From contig AP025062.1 of assembly GCA_036186865.1 (NCBI GenBank), forward strand, positions 8,926,410-8,990,409: a stretch of 64,000 nt of DNA, given 5' to 3'. The translations under genes and the position numbers were made by a program. The notes below the pieces were generated by a model that saw only the letters and a list, made by a program, of their open reading frames with translations, searched no databases and was not told where the DNA came from. Positions within the stretch are counted from its first letter, which is position 1. Each line of letters opens with the position of its first letter. Shown in pieces: positions 32,887 to 43,934 of this stretch. This DNA comes from Eustoma russellianum (taxonomy: Eukaryota; Streptophyta; Magnoliopsida; Gentianales; Gentianaceae).

Positions 32887-35651
32887 ATAGAGTAGCCAAA
32901 AAAGAAGGAACCAAATGGCTTATGGACAGCGGATGTTCAACGCACATAATCAAAGACAAAGTGTTGTTCACCAAGCTCAAGCTCCAGGATGGTGGAACGG
33001 TGCATTTTGGCAATGGGAGAGCCAAAATCCTTGGACATGGAGAAATTGGTAACTCTTCTTTTACTATTAATAATGTACTATATGTAGAAGGGCTTAAATA
33101 TAATTTGATAAGTGTTAGCCAACTACATGATGCTAATTTTCAAGTTGAACTTGTGAAAAGAAAATGCATTGTGAAAAAGAACGATAAGATTGTTTTTGAG
33201 GCTATAAGGAAAAATGATGTTTACAAATTCAGCACACATGATTTGATATTACAAAATGTTTCTTGCCTAGTTGCCAAAAATGATTTGACTCAACTATGGC
33301 ATAGCGACTTGGACATATTAGTTTTAAAAATTTTAAAGAGATTTGCAAAAATGAAAAAGTCCAAGGTCTTCCAAAATTGAATTTCGAAAACCATGACTTA
33401 TGTGACACTTGTCAAAAGGCAAAGCTTGTTAAAACAAGCTTCAAGCCCAAAAGTGAAATCTCCACCACTAAACTCCTACAATTACTTCATATGGACTTGT
33501 ATGGGGATATTGGTACGGCAAGTCTAAGTAGAAAACATTACACCTTTGTGGTGGTAGATGACTTCTCTAGATACACTTGGGTAATGTTCTTAGCTAAAAA
33601 GAATGATGCATGCCAAGAATTTGTTTGAGACCATCTCTCAAAAAGACTTCTTATGAGCTTTGGAAAGGTAGAGTACCAAATATTGGTTATTTCAAGGTAT
33701 TTGGTTGTAAGTGTTTTATACTTAACACCAAAGATAACTTGAATAAACTCGATTTCAAAGCGGATGAAGGAATCTTTATGGGATATGCTCAAAATAGCAA
33801 GACATCTAGAGTATATGATAAAATGAGCATGAAAGTTGAAGAATCAATTCATGTCAAGTTTAGTGAGCTCATAAAGGATGAACAAAATACTAAGGATGAT
33901 GATGATGAAATATTTGAAGTAAGTCATATAGAGAAATTTGAGAATCCAAAAGACAATATTGTCATTGAGCTTATGATTGATCCCCTTGAACCTAAGGTTG
34001 AAGATGAAGAAGTAGGAGGAGATACCTCAAATTTACCGGATTCATATAAATATAGAAAAGATCATCCTAAAGAATTGATATTAGGTGAAACTAGTCAAGA
34101 TATAATGACTAGGAGAAACTTTAATGAAAATGCCTTCATTTCACAAGTTGAGCATAAAAATATAAAGGAGGCAATAAATGATGAAGATTGGGTATTATCC
34201 ATGAAAGAAGAACTAAATCAACTTGAAATGAGTGGTGTTTGGGAATTAGTAGCTAAACCTACTGATCATCCTACAATTGGCACTGAATGGGTATTTAGAA
34301 ACAAAATGGATGATAAAGGAAACATCACTAGAAACAAGGCTAGCTTAGTAGCTCAAGGATATAAGCAAGAGGAATGCGTAGACTATGATGAGACCTTTGC
34401 CCCCATAGCTGGGTTAGAAGCTATTATGATGCTATTAGCATATGCATGATATAAGGATTTCAAACTATATCAAATGAATGTGAAATCCGCATTCTTGAAT
34501 GGAATAATTAAAGAAGATGTGTATGTAGCTCAACCACTGGGGTTTGAAAATCATGATTATTCAAACCATGTATTTAAACTCAAAAAGGACCTTTATGGAC
34601 TTAAACAAGCTCCTAGGGCATGGTATGAAAGATTAAGTACCTTCCTACTTGAGAACGAGTTTTCAAGAGGAAAAGTCGACACTACTCTTTTTATTAAAGA
34701 ACAAGGAAACCATCAATTGCTTGTTCAAATTTATGTAGATGTATTATATTTGGTGCTACTAATGATTCTCTTTGTGAGCATTTTGCTAAATTGATAGAAG
34801 AAGAATTTGAGATGAGCATGATGGGTGAACTTAACTACTTTTCTGGTCTTCAAATCAAGCAAACTCAAGATGGAGTGTACATATCGCAAACAAAGTATAC
34901 AAAGGATTTATTCAAGAAATACAAGTTTGAGGATGGAAGAAGTGTGAGCACACCAATGAGCACAAGTACAAAGCTTGACAAAGATGAAAAAAGAAAGCCG
35001 GTTGAGGTAACCAAATATAGGGGTATGATTGGTAGTTTACTTTATTTAACCGCTAGTAGACCGGATATTTTGCATTCTGTGTGTTTATGTGCTAGATTTC
35101 AAAGTATGCCTAAGGAATCTCATCTAGTTGCCATTAAACGTGTATTTAGGTATTTGAAAGGAACCTTGAACTTAAGATTGTTTTATCCCAAAAATGGTTG
35201 TTTTGATTTAAGAGGATATAGTGACTTCGACTATGCCGGAAATCTTGTTGATAGAAAAAGCACCTCCGGGACATGCCAATTCCTTGGAGATTTCTTAGTT
35301 TCTTGGTTCTCCAAGAAACAAAATAGTGTATCATTTTCAACGGCGGAATCCGAATATATATCGGTCGCTTCGTGTTGTGTACAACTACTTTGGATGATCA
35401 ACACCTTAAACGATTACAATGTTAAGTTTGATAGAGTTCCCATCCTATGTGACAACACATCAGCCATAAATATAACACAAAATCCGGTTCACCATAGTAG
35501 GACCAAACGTATAAAAGTGAGGCATCACTTCATAAAGAATTGCATTCAAAAAGGATTAGTATGCGTTGAATTTGTTTCAACCAATGACCAACTAGCTGAT
35601 ATCTTTACTAAATTCCTTCCCACTGATTCGAATCAATTAGAACAAGATTAG
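32887..35651 (+). pseudogene. copia-1 pol with deleted integrase core
   Basis: Protease: WLMDSGCSTHI (32916 on). The pre-integrase region is frameshifted near 33370. The integrase core begins (LHMDLYGDIGTASL, VVVDDFSRYTWV), but after 33627 the frame jumps to the end of the domain (SYELWKGRVPN, 33648). About 130 residues with the second catalytic Asp and the Glu are missing. Reverse transcriptase starts about 34190, with a stop at 34447-34449, QMNVKSAFLNG and LYGLKQAPRAWY. The YVDD box reads YVDV because of an indel at about 34741 that also shifts the frame. RNase H is open to 35651 (STAESEYIS; HHSRTKRIKVRHHF). No enzyme would be complete. Confidence 0.85.
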
Positions 35652-35703
35652 GGATGATAAACAATGTTTAGGAGGTCAAAACTGTCAAAAAGACATATTC
35701 CAG

Positions 35704-35820
35704 AACACATCGATCGATCTATATGGCAGTCTCAGAGACTGGTGTAAAAACAGACATCGATGGATCTATTTCTATGACATCGATCGATCGAAGTTCCAGA
35801 CATCGATCGATCGATGTCGT
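35704..35820 (+). repeat. Internal copy of the U3-type palindrome repeats
   Basis: ACATCGATCGATC units, including one near-perfect ACATCGATCGATCGATGT (about 35802), lie between pol and the third ORF. They are like those in the LTR U3 and 50-200 bp upstream of that ORF's ATG. Confidence 0.75.
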
Positions 35821-36027
35821 CGTGACAGAGTTTTATAAAAGCTGCGAAAAACCCCATTTCTTCATCTCCTACATCGAACCCTAAAATCCATCCGGCGAAA
35901 TACAAAAAATTCGTCCCCTAAACCACAAATCTCTTGCTCAAACTCCATTTTTCCTTCAATACTATCCAAATCTACATATATTGTCCAAGAACGAAAAACC
36001 ATAATTTTCGTGTCCTAATCTTCTCAA

Positions 36028-37468
36028 ATGGCACCAAGAACGAAAAACCACCCAAAAAGGCAAAGAACTTCATAAGAAGGCAGTCAATCAAGAATACCAA
36101 TTGGTTCAAGAACAGAAGGAGTAAGGAAGAAGACCACTAGTGCCCAAGAGGCCATGTTGGCTGAGATAAGAGAGAATCTCACGTTTCAAAATTTTCCATG
36201 GGTCAAATCTGGAGAATATGAAGACTGTTTGAAAGAGCCCTTTAACACAGGTAAAGTAACCTACATCTCTCTTACAGCTTAAGTTTCATTTGAGGAATGT
36301 GAGACTAAGAAGAGGTCTACAATCCCATTAAAATTACTCAAAATTGAAGATATTTTGAGTAATGAAGAATTGAAATCAATCATAGATTGGTTTGATGATA
36401 AAAAATGGAGACCTATTTGGGATAGTTCTGAAATGGATTGCATGTCTATTCGATACACTAGGATGTTTTATGCAAATCCATGGTTAAGATATTTGAATGA
36501 AAAGCCATATTATCTCAATTCCGTGATAGATGGTCAACTTGTCGAGTTCACTACTCGATCGATCAATAAATTGCTTGGTCTTCCTAATGAGGGTTGAGAA
36601 CATTTTGATCCCTGGAGGTGGGATATTTATAACTATCAGATATCTGAAGATGAGGTCAAAAACTATCTTGGATTTCATCCCACTCAGAACACAAATGACA
36701 TGCCTGTAGTGTAGAGAGTTTTGCTTGCTATTGTTACCTTTTGTGTCAATGGTAAGTCATCTAAGCTCCCGAGCAACTTGGATTTCTATATTGCTTATCG
36801 TATTGCCATGAGGGAACAAGTGAATTTTGGGAAGCTCGTATTTGCGAATATAATGGAAGCTATTATGAAGAAATCAAAAGCGCTTCCATATAGCAATCTA
36901 ATTTATAGATTGCTCACCAAGGCAAATATGGTGTTGGATGATGAATATATAGAGCAAATATCCAACAAGGATTATTACACAAAAGTCAACATCCAACAGA
37001 TACATAAGTCAAGGAAGGAAGCGCAACGACGGGATGGTACCCATGAACCTGAGGAAGATGAAGCTGAAAATGAACTAGTTTTGCCAACACAACCTACTGA
37101 GCCTCCCAATGAACTCCAATCTCACCCTCATCCTCAAAGTCTTACCTCCGAGTGGACAAGGAAAAGACTCCTATGGAAGAAGATAGTGACTCTGAATTAC
37201 CATTTGATGCGGAGGCAGAGATTAATGATCTACATCGTTATCTCAATCAATGGGGGGAGACCTGACAAAAGAGGCTGTTCGTATAGATGATCTAGAGAAA
37301 GACTATAAGAAACTCCAGGACCTTGTCAAAACGTTAGAGACGAAAGTTGATACTCAAGTCACAACGCTGCAAACAGAGCTGACCGTTCAAAACTCCAAGT
37401 ACCAAAAACTGAAAACGAAGCTCAAAGCTGCTCTTTCTAGATTATGCTTCTCTTCTGATGAAGAGTAG
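36028..37468 (+). pseudogene. copia-1 third ORF in env position
   Basis: The frame opens at ATG 36028 with a basic N-terminus (MAPRTKNHPKRQR), then a stop. It continues in the same frame through KSGEYEDCLKEPF, LSNEELKSIIDWFDDKKW, FTTRSINKLLGLP and FVNAI-like helical segments, with stops at about 36280, 36595 and 36711. This resembles the 'putative plant transposon protein' domain often found 3' of pol in SIRE-type elements. After a frameshift the C-terminus (37250-37468) is a clear coiled coil (LEKDYKKLQDLVKTLETKV). I see no signal peptide or convincing membrane segment, so an envelope function is not supported. Function unknown. Confidence 0.6.
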
Positions 37469-38125
37469 ATTTTCTTAGTTCTTCCTATTCCCCCATAGCT
37501 ATAGATATAGCTTAGAAGTTGAGATTGCTCATGTATCTCATGAACTTCTTATTTGCTTAATGATATTTCAATTCTCTATTTCCGTGTCTCTTATATTTTT
37601 TGATGTTTTCAAAAAGGGAGAGAAGTTGGTATCTTGATATGTTGGTTAAAGTTGCCTTCTTGATATGTTGGTATTGATTAAGTTGTCTTGATATGTTGAT
37701 GGTTTAAGTTTTAGTGTATTACATAAAGTATGTCATGGTCTAGTTTGTTAATGCTTAAGCCTTGTTGTTTTGCATAACATAGCTTGGTTTAAGAAGTTGG
37801 ATTTGGCATGACATGGCATGAAGTTTCTTGATCTTGACATTATATGCTTGTGTAAAATGATTGATAATCATTGTTACTTTGGTATTCTATCTAACATATT
37901 GAAAAGATGAAGATATGAAATTTGGTGCATGGGTTGAGGGGGAGCATTTTGGTATTGACATCATATTTTGGGTAGATTACATGTTGAGAGGGAGTTTTTG
38001 ATGTGTTCATATGATGAGAGAGCATGAACTAAGGGGGAGTTGTAAAATATCAAATTTAGATGTAAATGTATCAAGTAAAAACATCTTTTGAATCATGGTT
38101 TTGAAATCATCAAAAAGGGGGAGAT
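37469..38125 (+). other. copia-1 3' untranslated region with polypurine tract
   Basis: No gene. Several purine tracts of AAAGGGGGAG type occur (about 37612, 37937, 38032, 38113). The last (AAAAAGGGGGAGA) abuts the LTR and is the likely plus-strand primer. The LTR starts at 38126. Confidence 0.75.
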
Positions 38126-39524
38126 TGTTAAGATATAAGATTGTTTTGATGATGAAAAGATGTTTTGAATAACTTAAATTTATGCTTGAGACTTGATGCA
38201 AAATGAAAAAATTACACAATGTCAAAAATGGTTGAGATTGGAACTCACTGTCCAACATCGATCTCTCAGACTGGGGACATCGATCGATCGATGTCACTTC
38301 AGCCTCTGACTTCGATCGATCGATGTCAGGCAGAAACCTTTCTGTCCAACATCGATCTCTCAACCTGGGGACATCGATCGATCGATGTTACTTCAGTCTC
38401 TCCCAAGGGAGACTTCGATCGATTGATGTCAGGCATAATACTTTCTGTCCAACATCGATCTCTCAGTCCAGGGGACATCGATCGATCGAAGTGACATCAG
38501 TCTCTCCAAGGGAGACTTCGATCGATCGATGTCAGCAGTTTCAAAAACTGCAAATTTTTTGGAGGACATCGATCTATCACCCCAGGCACTTCGATCGATC
38601 TATGTCCCCCAGAATTCAAAATTTTTTGAACGTTGGAACAAAATCTAAGGGAGATTCATGGTATTTTCTCTATCCAATCTTTCTCAAATTTCTTGTAGAC
38701 TTTACTACATCATAATACATGCTTCCTTGATAATTATATCTATGTCTAAGCAATCCTAGGTTGGCTATTGAGGATCAAACCACTCGATAGGGTGGCTAAA
38801 GACTATTTGGGCATTATCTTGACATTTGGTGTAGTTGAAGACATGGTGGAGACCTTAAAAACGTGGCGAACTTCAGCTATAAATGGGAGAAGCTTGGATG
38901 AGGCAAATACACACTTTCACCATCATCTAGCTTCATTATTCATTGTTGTATATTTCTCTCACATTTGTAAAATTGCTTAAAGCTTGTTAAGCTTTTCTTT
39001 GTTCTTCATTGTTGTATATTGAGAGATAGAGAGTCTAGCACAAGAGGAACCATAAATATTTGATCTCTTGCTTGTGCTTAGACTAGCAAGAAAGTGTGAA
39101 CCATACTATTTCCTTCAACCCACTGTGAAAAAGTTCTTGAGGGAACTTTGTTGAAGTTGTGAGGTAGCAAGAAGTTGTTCTTGCTAAAGCTGTAGTTGCT
39201 GTAGTTGCACAAGTGTGTTTTGTGCAAGAAGTTGTTGTTGTTGTTGCTTACACTAAGGTGTTAGTGTAAGTATTGCTGTGATTGTTCTTATTAGCTTTAA
39301 TAAGAAGAGTAGTTGTTGAAAATCTACTCTGGCAACAAAGTGGTAGTGGAGTAGAATCATTTATGATTCGAACCACTCTGTATCCGGTGTACACATTCAT
39401 TGCTTCTCATCTCCCATTCTTGCTTTGATTTTGAATTCCATTTGAGTTGAGTCAAACAAAGAAATTCCGCAAAAAATGTCAAACACTCTATTCACCCCCT
39501 CTAGAGTTTGTTTCGGACCTAACA
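38126..39524 (+). repeat. copia-1 3' LTR
   Basis: Partner of 29721-31120; ends GACCTAACA, followed by GTTTT (duplication copy). It carries the same palindrome array and TATA box. Confidence 0.92.
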
Positions 39525-39627
39525 GTTTTGATGCGTGGAGAAGTTTGAATGACGCCTTGTAGTCTTCATAATAGGCTATGGTGGGTTCACTGTTCCCGAT
39601 GCTAGGGCTCGGGAGCGGGACGCTACA
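39525..39627 (+). repeat. Tekay-like LTR, right end
   Basis: Continues the LTR interrupted at 29720. It contains GACGCCTTGTAGTC, GGCTATGGTGGGTTCACT and GGGCTCGGGAGCGGGACGCTACA-type terminal sequence, matching the U5 ends of gypsy-1, gypsy-2 and the LTR at 62967. Confidence 0.7.
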
Positions 39628-39943
39628 CGGTCCCTCCACAGACCCTGCACAAATGTAGGAGCCTAGTGCATCGAAAACGCCCCTTTTAAAAAGGTATTGT
39701 CCTTATCACTAGTAGAACATTTAAAATGACCACTTTATGAAACTTTAAACAAGAGAAAGTTTCAAAAACTATTAGTGATCATGCTTTAACATAAAAATTT
39801 CAAGAATGGGGAGCAAGCCTAGAACACCATCTCATTTAAAATGGTTTGTTTGCTCTTTTCTTTTTGCCAATCATAACATATTTATCTACGTTAACATTAA
39901 TTTCAAAGGAAAATAAATTAATTTAAGAAGTTGCTCTCATATA
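39628..39943. other. No gene recognised
   Basis: AT-rich spacer between the Tekay-like LTR end and copia-2. No open frame or repeat that I can name. Confidence 0.5.
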
Positions 39944-39948
39944 ATCTG

Positions 39949-40188
39949 TATTATGAAGTATTATGTGTGTTACTAAGGATAGTGGATGTCCAAACATTAA
40001 CACCCACTAAGGATCATGGTGTTAGTGGGTATTAATCCTAAGAAGATGTTACATTTTCCATGTCCTATAAATGTGACAGCTTCTTGTGAGATTTTAGACA
40101 CCTTTGAAGAGATACATTTGAAGAATATAGAGATTATACAATCTACTTCTTGGTGTTGTTGTTTTCTTTATTGTTCGAGTTTATAACA
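39949..40188 (+). repeat. copia-2 5' LTR (240 bp)
   Basis: Contains inverted sequences around ACACCCACTAAGG...GTTAGTGGGT and a TATA box candidate CTATAAAT at 40065-40072. The following CGTTATCAGCAC is not the usual 3'-end methionine tRNA site; it may match an internal part of a tRNA. Confidence 0.85.
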
Positions 40189-40726
40189 CGTTATCAGCAC
40201 AAGCCAATCCCGTATGGAGCAAGACGCAAAGCCGACCATTGATTTAAGCTTCAGGTTGACAACAATTTAAATTTCGGTAAGCTGTTGTAAAATCATTTAA
40301 CATGTTTCGATTTTTTTTCGTTATACTATATTATTATATTGGTACAGCTTTACACCAATATATTATTAATGTAATAGGTTAAAACATACTATATTATATC
40401 CTATTATAATGAGAAGTACGTTTATTTTGTACATATATATATACATGAAGTATATCAATGTCACTATTTATATTTGACGAACCTGAACTATGAATAATTA
40501 TCATGCCTGAAGCATGACGTGACTAAATAAGAGACATGCCCAAAGCATGAATAGTTGCTATGCCCGAAGCATAAGTCGTTGTTATAAGTAATTGTCATGC
40601 CTGAAGCATTACATGACTAAATAGTCATCATGTCGGAAGCATGAATAGTTACCATGCCTGAAGCATAAATTGTCAACATGTCTGGAGCATTAATTGTTAT
40701 CCTATATATATATATATATATATATA
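40189..40726 (+). other. copia-2 leader, first part, with MPEA-type upstream ORF repeats
   Basis: Repeats of ATGCCTGAAGCAT(G/A)A at 40503, 40536, 40560, 40597, 40630, 40654 and 40678. Most read ATG-Pro-Glu-Ala-stop (variants MPKA, MSEA; two read a few codons longer). Each unit is also a small inverted repeat (ATGC-CTGAA-GCAT). A GTAAGC donor-like site is at 40277. The part ends in a (TA)n run. Confidence 0.75.
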
Positions 40727-43722
40727 TGTAGGATCTGCAAGGCACCACTAGAAGGGGGGAGGGGGTTGAATAGATGGTGCGGAAAGTGTGCTTTTTAAAA
40801 TTTCTTTAAACTTGAACAATTCAAGTTCTGAAAACAGATTCTGTTTTCAGGACCTGTTTTAAAATGTTTTTAAAACCAGGTTAGAGGTCTCCAAAAATTA
40901 TGAAATTTTGGGAAAACTTAGCCTCAGATGTTATGAGGGTCCCCTAAAAATTTCAAATTAAAATTCAACCTTTAACCCCTTCAAAAATCGTTGGCACTCA
41001 GATTGTGCAATTCTGCCAGAGACGGTAGATGGTTTTGAAAAATTAATTCCTATTTGTGTGAACGTCCAAATAATCTGAAAATTTGACCAACAACTCTTCA
41101 AACACTATATTTAAATTTGTTGAAACAGTTTTGGAAAATTCTTTTGAGAAGTAGGTCAATTACAACCAAAGTCTCAACCTTTGCAAGTCTGAAAATCAGA
41201 CTGCACTAGTCTCAGAACTTTTGATGTTTGATTGACTTATACTTGTCCAAAAGGATTCAAACTTGTGCCAAATGAACCCTAGAACGTGTAGGTATGTTTC
41301 TGGAAATTTTTGTAATTTTTGAAATTCGTTTACTATTTTCACGAACGTGAACAAAATGTATAAACAGTGCAGAAACTGAAAAGTAAATGCTGAAAGTAAA
41401 TTGCACCAAGAATTTTATACTGGTTCGGTTATAAACAACCTACTCCAGTCTTCAAGGAACACCTTCCTTGGTTCACACTAATCACACACACGCAGTACAC
41501 CTTACCGCAGGGTTGATAGAGTTATACCTAACTCCAACCCTTTACAAACCTTGTATGACAAGTATAATTTGCACGAACACCACCACCTCGCTAGAATGAA
41601 GATTGATCACACCTTGATCAATCTTTTACAAAGATGTATGAATGGTGGTTTCTATGAAGCCTATTCAAGATTGAAAGATGCAAAGTACAATAGGCTTTTT
41701 ACAAGAAAAGAGAGAAAGAAAGTGTAGGAGAAAAGAAGCTTGGCAATTTGATCACTTTTTAATGCAATACTTGGTGTTGTATTTGTTTGTTCTTCTCTTC
41801 TCTCCTTATAGCATTGCAGCCGTCCCCCCTTGCCATCTCCCCCTCTTGAAAATTTCCTTTTAAGTGCTTGAGAGAGTGTAAGACATCATGGTGACAATGC
41901 TTTGCTTACTTGGCATCATTCTATTGGACCATCATTTAGTCTTCGCTTACTTGGCACCTCTTTATTGGCTCAATGTTGTCATCATTTGATGACATGGAAA
42001 ATCTGAAAATAATCACTTAATATTTGCCAAAAAATCAACCATTAAGTCATACCATAAATCACAAATCCTCTCATAAATTTCAAGACAAGAAATATCCTCC
42101 TTTTCCAACCAAAAAATCGGCCAATAAGTGTCTTGCCATGCTGAATTTTTTCAGCATGTGCATTATGGAGTAAAATCAGATTATTTACCATTTTCCTTTG
42201 AATTTTTATCATAAAAATGAATCAATTATATATGGTAAGTCTTGCTAACAATTGAAGAATGAACTTGGACACAATAAGAGTGTAAAATTCGGCCACTACA
42301 ACCTTCACACATGCTGAAAAATTTCAGCATGTGTGATATGTAAAATATCACACTTAATTACCTTACATAATATTCAAATCATTTCCATAACATCTTCAAT
42401 TAATCCTTTAATAAAAATTGACAAAATATGTTATCTTAGCCATGAAGAAATCGGCCAAGATGTGTGTAGCATGCTGAAATTTTCAGCATGTGACATAAGA
42501 GAGGTATATGTTGAATACTTACCTTTTGTAGCTTCTCTCTTTGATTTCTCAACATTGTATGATTGATCCTTGACCAATCAACATGCCAACAAGGCTCCAC
42601 ATATGCTCCAAATCAGCTGTAGGTGGCGTTGAGTGTGTTTGTACATGTGCTGAAATTTATTTTTGCTAACTTTGTAAAATGGTGCACATTTAATAATACA
42701 CACATGTAATATTCCAATCAGCCCTTAATTTAATTTTCTAGAACACTTTAAGATGTATATTATATGTAAAAAGTGTCTAGATACGTGTCACATGATGTTC
42801 AAGAAAAACGTTTCATGTTATGTGCGTAGAAAATCGAATTTTCGATATTTATCGATTACCCGATTTTTCTTTAATTTAAATTCCAACTTTTGCACATGAT
42901 ATATATATTATGTTATACATAATATATATAATATATACTTTAAATTTCAGCACTTGGCTGATTTAAAGTGGTACCATAAACATGTGACAAAATTAAAATT
43001 GGAATCTTCACATTTTGGCCTAAATGTGGGGTGATTTGTGTGTGCCAACATGGAAAGTATTTTTGGCTAATCACACCATGTGTAGCACGAAATTTTCATC
43101 ATTTTTTGATGTATATGGGCTGACCATTTATTTATGGCAAGTACGTGACACGTTGGCGAAGTTTCGGTATTCACCCGATACGACAAATTTCGGTTTAGAA
43201 CCTTTTATCGTGTCGTATTTAATTTGTCATCACCATATCTTATATCATATGATATAGGACCTGAATATACTCATAAATATGAGTTAAGTATAGTGGTGTG
43301 ACATTAACGTACGTACGTAACATATATAACGTGTCGGTAGTACGTTGGAATACATGTGTATGTGCCTTTTTCAAAAACATCTGAATATATATATATATTA
43401 TATATGTGGCGTGTGTATATATTAATGAGGAGAGGAGGAGAAAACTTTCCTTCCTTAGCCTTGTTGCCTTTGTGCCTTTTCCAAATGAATCTTCCTTTAA
43501 TGAACTACTTAGTTTATTAAACTAAGTACTTCACTTAATGAACTAATTTAGTTCATTAATGGTGGCACCGGAAAATAGTATAAACTCAACAAATGTTCGC
43601 CATATGATGTAAGCTTTAATGCTTCATGGCTCGTTAGTACGGCAACATAATATATAAGCTAAATAAGGCAAGTGATGACAAGTTATCATGCATACATGTA
43701 CACACTTATACACGTTTGTATA

Positions 43723-43753
<31 letters not shown>

Positions 43754-43799
43754 TCAACGTTTCTTATTTTGAAATCACTCAAACCCTCTTATTTCTACA
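40727..43799 (-). repeat. Probable solo LTR inserted in the copia-2 leader
   Basis: 3073 bp with TGTAG...CTACA ends, between AT runs consistent with an ATATA duplication (weak because of the repeats). On the - strand the right-hand end TTCAACCCCCTCCCCCCTTC resembles the CTATTCACCCCCTC U5 end of copia-1. The region 41400-41600 has the texture of copia LTRs (CTGGTTCGGTTATAAAC on + strand). No coding frame. It could instead be a non-autonomous element. Confidence 0.5.
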
Positions 43800-43934
43800 A
43801 TATATATATATATATATATATTATTTTTAAATTAGGGTGAAGCCATGTTGTTGTGAAACAGGGCTGGACTGTCTGCCTGAAGCAGAACCAGCCAGCCCAA
43901 TTCGCCAGAAGATTCTAGGAGGAAAAAAAATGTT
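43800..43934 (+). other. copia-2 leader, second part, start
   Basis: (TA)n run, then ordinary leader sequence that includes a single TGCCTGAAGCAGAA word related to the repeats at 40503-40690. No gene. Confidence 0.5.

Larger units (their letters stand above)
29721..39524 (+). mobile_element. copia-1: SIRE-like Ty1/copia element with an extra 3' ORF
   Basis: 1.40-kb LTRs (29721-31120 and 38126-39524), TG...CA ends, initiator-Met primer site, gag, pol in copia order, then a third ORF between pol and the 3' LTR, the layout of the SIRE/Maximus group. Flanking GTTCT (29716-29720) and GTTTT (39525-39529) are a 5-bp target duplication with one change. It lies inside a Tekay-like LTR. The gag, integrase, RT and third ORF are all broken, so it is not autonomous. 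Confidence 0.9.

Noticed and set aside
36028..37468. copia-1 third ORF as a viral-type envelope gene
   Set aside because: No signal peptide, membrane span or cleavage site visible; domain resembles a plant transposon protein instead.
40722..43805. ATATA target duplication around the probable solo LTR
   Set aside because: Both flanks are TA microsatellites, so the match has little weight; retained only as consistent.
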